Of a DNA stretch of 9,745 bases, positions 6,143 to 9,745 are shown one piece after another (positions within the stretch are counted from its first letter, which is position 1; every line of letters starts with the position of its first letter). The DNA comes from Pedosphaera sp. (GTDB taxonomy: Bacteria > Verrucomicrobiota > Verrucomicrobiia > Limisphaerales > Pedosphaeraceae): positions 1 to 9,745 of the forward strand of contig JAQGOT010000111.1 in assembly GCA_028293465.1 (NCBI GenBank), read 5' to 3'. The notes below the pieces were generated by a model, which did no database searches, was not told where the DNA came from, and was given only the letters and a program-made list of their open reading frames with translations. Position numbers and translations under genes: made by a program.

Positions 6143-6597
6143 GGGGTGTTTTCCTCCAATTTTTTGACTTCCTGCACAAAGTCGGTGGCTTCCTGGAACC
6201 GCCGATAAACGCTCGCGAAGCGAACGTAAGCCACCTCGTCGATGTCCCGCAAACCGGCCATCACCCGCTCGCCGATGACCGACCCGGGCACTTCCCGCTC
6301 ATACTTGTCCGCGATTTCGTTGACGATTTTCTCCAGGAGATCCTCGATGACCTGCGGGCTCACCGGGCGTTTCTGAAACGCCTTTTTGAGACCCGAATGC
6401 AATTTTTCCCGGGAGAACTCCTCGCGCCGGCCATCGCGCTTGATGACCATAAGGTCCTCTCGCTCAATCTCCTCGTAGGTGGTAAAGCGATGTCCGCAGG
6501 CGATGCATTGGCGACGTCGGCGGATGGTAGCGCCCTCGCGGGAGGCGCGAGAATCAATGACCTTATCGTCCTGACAACCGCATTTTGGGCAACGCAT
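6139..6597 (-). CDS. nrdR: Transcriptional repressor NrdR
   Basis: 152 residues, matching the typical NrdR length of about 150. The N-terminal zinc ribbon is MRCPKCG ... CIACGHRFTTYE with Cys3, Cys6, Cys31 and Cys34, with the DSRASREGATIRRRRQC block between. The ATP-cone starts at about residue 51 (VIKRDGRREEFSREKL) and runs to about 136 (VAYVRFASVYRRF). NrdR senses dATP/ATP and represses ribonucleotide reductase genes by binding NrdR boxes. The ATG at 6597 is chosen because it gives the canonical MRCPKCG start and is preceded by GGAG at 6-bp spacing. A GTG five codons upstream lies inside the degenerate upstream operator and is unlikely. The next gene starts in the stop codon. No ribonucleotide reductase gene is in the window. 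Confidence 0.98.
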   Translation of the reverse strand: MRCPKCGCQDDKVIDSRASREGATIRRRRQCIACGHRFTTYEEIEREDLMVIKRDGRREEFSREKLHSGLKKAFQKRPVSPQVIEDLLEKIVNEIADKYEREVPGSVIGERVMAGLRDIDEVAYVRFASVYRRFQEATDFVQEVKKLEENTP

Positions 6598-6603
6598 GGG
6601 AAA

Positions 6604-6607
6604 CTCC
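6604..6607 (-). promoter_or_regulatory. Shine-Dalgarno sequence deciding nrdR start
   Basis: On the minus strand GGAG lies six bases before the ATG at 6597. It is one of the few clear ribosome sites in this window and supports the MRCPKCG start over the GTG at 6612. Confidence 0.7.
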
Positions 6608-6608
6608 G

Positions 6609-6624
6609 CCACATCTAATAGTGG
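6609..6624. promoter_or_regulatory. Degenerate second NrdR box
   Basis: CCACATCTAATAGTGG is aligned exactly 31 bp from the strong box, the centre spacing known for tandem NrdR boxes. It keeps five of eight core positions of the consensus acaCwAtATaTwGtgt and has CCAC/GTGG ends. On its own it would not be called; the spacing is the main argument. Confidence 0.5.
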
Positions 6625-6632
6625 TAATTCTG

Positions 6633-6661
6633 TCTTAACACACTAAATATAGTAGAGTCAA
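6633..6661 (-). promoter_or_regulatory. Candidate nrdR promoter
   Basis: On the minus strand TTGACT (6656-6661, five of six to TTGACA) is followed by a 17-bp spacer and TTAAGA (6633-6638), a poor -10. The strong NrdR box lies in the spacer, directly against the -35 element, as expected for a repressor that blocks polymerase. The -35 is convincing, the -10 is not. Confidence 0.5.
6640..6655. promoter_or_regulatory. NrdR box upstream of nrdR
   Basis: ACACTAAATATAGTAG matches all eight core positions of the NrdR-box consensus acaCwAtATaTwGtgt as I recall it, and contains the inverted repeat ACTA-aata-TAGT. It ends 42 bp before the nrdR ATG at 6597 and sits between the -35 and -10 of the candidate promoter. 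NrdR binding to its own promoter is known in some bacteria, so autoregulation is the natural reading. Confidence 0.8.
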
Positions 6662-6804
6662 GAGAAGGTGAATTAATGATGAAAGCTCCTTGCTCCAACT
6701 CTCCCCACGCCCTCTGCCCCCTTCCGGGCCGATGAATGCGAGCTTGCGACTGGGGCGCTATCGCAGGGTTTGGCGCATCCGGTCGGCCAGTCACAATCAT
6801 TACT

Positions 6805-7248
6805 CTATTCGCCGACAAAGTAGATTCCGGGCCGCCACGGGATGATGGTTCTGGTTCCGTTGGTTGGGGTGGCGAGCGAAGGGGCGCCCACGACGAGGAA
6901 CGGCTCGCCTTTTGACATACCGAATATCGCGACCGAAGGATCCCCAGTGAGAATGTGCATGCCGTGGTCATACTCTCCAACTTTTTTGAGTCCGGATGGA
7001 AAGTTCGTGCCTTCGCTAAAGTTCCCGCCGTAGTAATCAAGGAAATGCGTGGTCGTGCCCGAATACTGGGCCAGCAGATTGGTCGCCCATCGCTGCAACT
7101 CCATTGGCTCCACATTTTTCTTCACCTGGCGCTCAAGGATTTTTAGCTCCAACCATGGTCTCAATGGGGACCGGACATAGATCACCAAAAGGGCGATGGG
7201 ACAGAGAATTACGGCCAGAATGACCATTACATTTCGTGGTGCTCTCAT
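6805..7248 (-). CDS. Single-helix membrane or exported hypothetical protein
   Basis: 147 residues from the ATG at 7248. The N-terminus is MRAPRNVMVILAVILCPIAL, a basic start followed by one hydrophobic segment (about residues 7-25), so the protein is anchored in, or exported across, the inner membrane. The remainder is mixed: a helix with KILERQVKKNVEPMELQRWA, then a Gly/aromatic-rich region (HFLDYYGGNFSEG), and a strand-rich end (GEPFLVVGAPSLATP ... RPGIYFVGE). I know no family. An in-frame ATG seven codons upstream (7269) is possible; neither start has a ribosome site. It lies 207 bp upstream of nrdR on the same strand. Those 207 bp contain the nrdR promoter and show nothing else recognised. 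Confidence 0.65.
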   Translation of the reverse strand: MRAPRNVMVILAVILCPIALLVIYVRSPLRPWLELKILERQVKKNVEPMELQRWATNLLAQYSGTTTHFLDYYGGNFSEGTNFPSGLKKVGEYDHGMHILTGDPSVAIFGMSKGEPFLVVGAPSLATPTNGTRTIIPWRPGIYFVGE

Positions 7249-7402
7249 TGACCAGTTGGTATCATACATCAGCAGTCGGTAAATTGCAGCACAAAGCCGC
7301 AGCTTTTTGAGTGACCGTCCAAGTGAAATTCATAGGCGAATGCGGTGACCCTTTCCTGGCTGGCACGGTTGGTTGGCCACTAAAAAGCCCCTCTCTCCGG
7401 CT

Positions 7403-7433
7403 CTCTCCCCGCGACTTCGCTGCGGGGCGAGAG
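7403..7433. repeat. Imperfect inverted repeat (hairpin)
   Basis: CTCT-CCCCGC pairs with GCGGGG-(cg bulge)-AGAG around the loop gacttcgct, giving a 10-bp stem with a two-base bulge. It has no T-run on either side, so it is unlikely to be an intrinsic terminator. Confidence 0.55.
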
Positions 7434-7462
7434 GGATGAAGGCGATGGTTAGCAGCCCATGC

Positions 7463-7481
7463 GGCGTGGAACCGCCACGCC
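7463..7481. repeat. Hairpin GGCGTGG-aaccg-CCACGCC
   Basis: A perfect 7-bp GC-rich stem with a 5-base loop, followed by only TTT on the plus strand. No plus-strand gene ends here, so it fits a structured repeat better than a terminator. Confidence 0.6.
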
Positions 7482-7670
7482 TTTGTCGCGAAGCGAGAGG
7501 TGTTGGGTGGCAAGCGGCTCAGGTCGCGGCGTTATTGCGCGTTCGTCGCTGGGTGTCCGGCGACGCGGATTGCCCCACTCTGCGCTTGCGCAATTCACAG
7601 CACCGCACAATGGCCTTGGTGGGATCGGACATCTGCCCCTGGTCCGCAACGGAACTGCTGGTTGACGGTT

Positions 7671-7698
7671 TTACGCTCATATGACTGTTGGAGCGTAA
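7671..7698. repeat. Inverted repeat TTACGCTC/GAGCGTAA
   Basis: A perfect 8-bp inverted repeat with a 12-base spacer (atatgactgttg). No T-run follows and no gene starts nearby. It could be an operator-like site or part of a dispersed element. Confidence 0.55.
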
Positions 7699-7792
7699 CC
7701 CGTGCCAAGGGATTTCAGGGCGAGAGGGGGGCAAAATCAGGCTGAAAACGGGTGTTTTGCACGGATTCGGCGTTCTGACAGGGCAATTTTCG

Positions 7793-7821
7793 CGCATTGT
7801 GCGTAAAGAAGGCGCAATGCG
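7793..7821 (-). terminator. Hairpin just downstream of propeller gene
   Basis: CGCATTGTGC pairs with GCGCAATGCG over ten positions (one G-U pair when read on the plus strand, a C-A mismatch on the minus strand) around a 9-base loop. It lies 22 bp after the stop of the minus-strand gene ending at 7844, a fitting place for a terminator, but the sequence beyond it on the minus strand is CGAAAATTG rather than a T-run. A role in 3' end stability is as likely. Confidence 0.4.
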
Positions 7822-7843
7822 GCCCGCTCCGGCGCCGGTGGTG

Positions 7844-9058
7844 TCACGGACTGACTACCCGGTAGAACAGTTGCGCTGCGTTTGGATCAACGGGGTCGAG
7901 GAATTCCATGGTCGGCAAGGTGTTCGTGAAACTTAGGCTGTCCGACCAAGCGGAGAGCGTGGCCGAGGTTTGGAGGCGGTAAGCGCGGCCGACCTCGCCG
8001 GAAATGAGCAGGTCCATGGCGTTGGAAGCACTGTTGCGGCTGGCGACCATCACCGCCGGAGCCACCGGGTCCGACTGATAAGTCCCGCTCCTTCCGACAC
8101 CCACAAACGTTCCTTTGCCGAAGGCGAAGCTTTCCATGGACACGCCGGCCAAGGCCGGACGCTTTTTCCACGCGAAGCCGTTGGTGGTGGTGAGAATGCC
8201 GTTGGTAAGATAGCTGCGCGCGACCAAGAACGTGCCGTTGCCGAAGCAAATGTCCGATCCGACCATGATCGGCAACCCCCCCGGTGGTAGAACAACGACG
8301 TTGTTGGTATCGACAACGGAGACCCAATTGGTGGCGAGACTGTTGGTGGTCACGCGGGGCCAACCTTCCCAGCCGACCAGCGTGAAGGTTTTGTTGCCAT
8401 ACACAATCCCCGTCGCGACTTGGTCGGAGAAGCCGACATACTGCCAGTTGAGACCGTCAAAACTCCGGAGGATGTCCCAGCCAAATTGCGTCCCACCGGC
8501 GGTTATGAGCCAGCCGCCGCCAGCGGCAACCGGGCCCGTATAATAAGCGCCCTGACTGCCATCCGGCGGGCCGGCCTGGCCGCCGGTCAGGGGGAAAGTG
8601 CCGGTCATCCAGTTCGTGCCGTCCGAGGAGGTGAAAGAGTTTCCACCACTGACTGAGCTACGGGTGGCCACCGTCACAAATTTGGAACCGTTCCAGACTA
8701 CGTCATTCAGATCGCCGAGATTGGCGCCCAAGGCCCAGTCGGTTCCGTTGGTGGAGGTCAGGACGCCGGAGGAGCCGACGATGACGAACGGGGGAACAAT
8801 GTTGGGCGAGGTCAAACCGGTCCTGAAGGCCACGCCTCGGAGGGTGGCGGCGGTGCCTGAGCTGCGCGCGGTCCAGTTGGCGCCGTCAGGCGAGGTCATG
8901 ATCTTGCCGTTCGAGCCAAGTCCGATAAACAGTCCGCCCGTGAACCGCACCCGGGTCAGCGGCGTGGCGTTGCGGAGATGCCAGTGATCGAGCGCCTCCT
9001 GTGCTTCGGCCAAGCCGATGGAGAGAAGCGTCATGGCCACTAAAACCAATGCTTTCAT
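7844..9058 (-). CDS. Secreted Asp-box propeller-like protein
   Basis: 404 residues. Residues 1-20 (MKALVLVAMTLLSIGLAEAQ) are a signal peptide with an AEA-type site. The body has five spaced copies of an Asp-box-like motif: SPDGANW (56-62), STNGTDW (102-108), SSDGTNW (144-150), SFDGLNW (199-205) and TTNGFAW (about 293-299). Each is followed or preceded by a strand rich in Gly/Val such as FVTVA and FVGVG, as in sialidase-type and BNR beta-propellers. No sialidase catalytic residues can be pointed out, so a binding or structural role is more likely. The last 75 residues (VGRAYRLQTSATLSAWSD ... LFYRVVSP) form a separate strand-rich domain ending in FYRVV, a C-terminal module frequent in verrucomicrobial exported proteins and possibly a sorting or surface domain. 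It is divergent from the secreted protein at 9336. No ribosome site is visible. Confidence 0.9.
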   Translation of the reverse strand: MKALVLVAMTLLSIGLAEAQEALDHWHLRNATPLTRVRFTGGLFIGLGSNGKIMTSPDGANWTARSSGTAATLRGVAFRTGLTSPNIVPPFVIVGSSGVLTSTNGTDWALGANLGDLNDVVWNGSKFVTVATRSSVSGGNSFTSSDGTNWMTGTFPLTGGQAGPPDGSQGAYYTGPVAAGGGWLITAGGTQFGWDILRSFDGLNWQYVGFSDQVATGIVYGNKTFTLVGWEGWPRVTTNSLATNWVSVVDTNNVVVLPPGGLPIMVGSDICFGNGTFLVARSYLTNGILTTTNGFAWKKRPALAGVSMESFAFGKGTFVGVGRSGTYQSDPVAPAVMVASRNSASNAMDLLISGEVGRAYRLQTSATLSAWSDSLSFTNTLPTMEFLDPVDPNAAQLFYRVVSP

Positions 9059-9335
9059 AATGTTTGCCGGGGCTGAATGGGTTGCAATGATAGACGATTG
9101 TAGGCTTCTCGTGTGCGAATTGCAAGTGTGGAGTGGAAAAACTCCAGCAGATGGCCCAACCCGCTTATGTTGCGATGATCAGTCAGCGACGGACCTTTGA
9201 GCTTCGGCACCAGACGCGCTTGCCTCGATGAAAGAGCGGCGGAGATGGTTCCGCTTAAGGGAACCAACCGGCCCTGTAAGCTTGTCAGGAATTGGACGAC
9301 TTTACTTTTGTCAACAACTCTGCTCCGCTCGTCGG
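9059..9335. other. Divergent intergenic region with two palindromes
   Basis: These 277 bp lie between two secreted-protein genes that point away from each other, so both promoters should be here. A hairpin TGGAGT-ggaaaa-ACTCCA lies at 9129-9146, and a near-perfect palindrome TGGTTCC-gcttaag-GGAACCA at 9246-9266. The latter is about 70 bp before the plus-strand gene and could be an operator. No confident -35/-10 pair was found. Confidence 0.45.
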
Positions 9336-9745
9336 ATGAAATGTTACGCTTTCTTCCGTCTGCTCGGACTGGCGATGTTGACCGTGCTGGTTCCCCGGCA
9401 AGGTTCGGCTGGCAATTTTTCCTTCACCGGCCACTTCACCCAGGACGACAACGTCCAATGGTTCACCTTTACCATCACCAATCCCATGCCGGCCAATGCC
9501 CGCGCCACCGTCCGCACCTGGTCTTATGCCGGAGGCACGAATGCCGCGGGACAGATCATTCCGGCCGGCGGCTTTGTCCCGGCCCTCGCCATATTTGAAA
9601 CCACCAACTTCTTCAGTGCCATCGTGCAGGACGTCACGGGCGGCACCATCGGAAACGACCCCCTGCACCGCGCTCCCGACCCCGTGACCGGCTACGCCTT
9701 GGATTCCTATCCCGTCGATACGCCCTCCGATGATCCCAATCCCGG
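9336..9745 (+). CDS. Secreted DVUA0089-family-like protein, 5' part
   Basis: The frame is open from the ATG at 9336 to the window edge (136 complete codons); the 3' part lies outside. Residues 1-25 (MKCYAFFRLLGLAMLTVLVP, then RQGSA) are a signal peptide. The mature start NFSFTGHFTQDDNVQWFTFT and the block TWSYAGGTNAAGQIIPAGGF, followed by PALAIFETT, are characteristic of DVUA0089-type exported proteins, which often carry a PEP-CTERM-like C-terminal sorting signal; that end is not visible here. The fold is beta-rich and extracytoplasmic; the molecular function of the family is unknown to me. The conserved SFTG.F..DD.V pattern supports the call from sequence alone. The ATG five bases later (9341) is out of frame. 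Confidence 0.85.
   Translation, partial: MKCYAFFRLLGLAMLTVLVPRQGSAGNFSFTGHFTQDDNVQWFTFTITNPMPANARATVRTWSYAGGTNAAGQIIPAGGFVPALAIFETTNFFSAIVQDVTGGTIGNDPLHRAPDPVTGYALDSYPVDTPSDDPNP

Larger units (their letters stand above)
7249..7843. other. Hairpin-rich non-coding stretch
   Basis: These 595 bp contain no reading frame with a protein-like pattern. They are GC-rich and contain several inverted repeats (7403-7433, 7463-7481, 7671-7698, 7793-7821). The mix of short hairpins and CTCTCCCC-type sequence resembles the dispersed intergenic repeats common in verrucomicrobial genomes, but with only one copy here this cannot be shown. A 53-codon minus-strand frame from 7680 (MSVKPSTSSSVADQ) was considered and not called. 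Confidence 0.5.

Noticed and set aside
7373..7745. Several overlapping plus-strand frames in the hairpin-rich region
   Set aside because: All are Arg/Ser/Gly-rich, mutually overlapping and cross inverted repeats; none has a ribosome site or motif.
7519..7797. Minus-strand frame with a CCELRKRR segment
   Set aside because: It looks like translated intergenic repeat: Ser/Arg/Thr-rich, no start context, overlapping hairpins at 7671-7698 and 7793-7821.
9055..9267. Minus-strand 70-codon frame upstream of the propeller gene
   Set aside because: It covers the divergent promoter region and both palindromes there and shows no domain pattern.

Overview
This GC-rich window (about 58-60% GC by eye) looks like a chromosomal segment of a Verrucomicrobiota bacterium, perhaps of the Pedosphaera/Limisphaera branch. 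The assignment is an inference from several traits together: secreted Asp-box propeller and DVUA0089-like proteins, kinesin-light-chain-like TPR proteins with signal peptides, small one-helix membrane proteins, start codons mostly without Shine-Dalgarno sequences, and hairpin-rich intergenic DNA. No rRNA, tRNA, CRISPR array, transposase or phage gene was seen.

Layout. Positions 1-2176 (minus strand) hold two tandem, clearly paralogous secreted TPR proteins; the downstream one runs off the left edge. About 380 bp without a convincing gene follow. Next is a divergent pair: a small zinc-ribbon protein (minus, 2559-2777) and an alpha/beta hydrolase of the BEM46/ABHD13 type with a complete Ser-Asp-His triad (plus, 2928-3722). 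A 70-residue membrane protein (minus, 3800-4012) and an unrecognised 277-residue protein (plus, 4310-5143) come next.

Positions 5157-6661 hold the best-defined module. On the minus strand lie nrdR (the ribonucleotide reductase repressor), a cysteine-rich unknown protein whose start codon overlaps the nrdR stop in an ATGA, and a HinT-type HIT nucleotide hydrolase. In front of nrdR is a 16-bp site matching every core position of the NrdR-box consensus as I recall it. A degenerate second box starts exactly 31 bp away, the spacing known for tandem NrdR boxes. The strong box lies directly against a TTGACT -35 element. This predicts an autoregulated nrdR operon that also controls the unknown protein.

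The right third holds a single-helix membrane protein (minus, 6805-7248), about 595 bp of hairpin-rich non-coding DNA, and a secreted Asp-box propeller-like protein (minus, 7844-9058). Divergent from it is the start of a secreted DVUA0089-like protein (plus, 9336 to the edge). No obviously new multi-gene system is present. The items most worth following up are the NrdR-box/nrdR/unknown-gene unit and the CKLRC-type zinc-ribbon protein.
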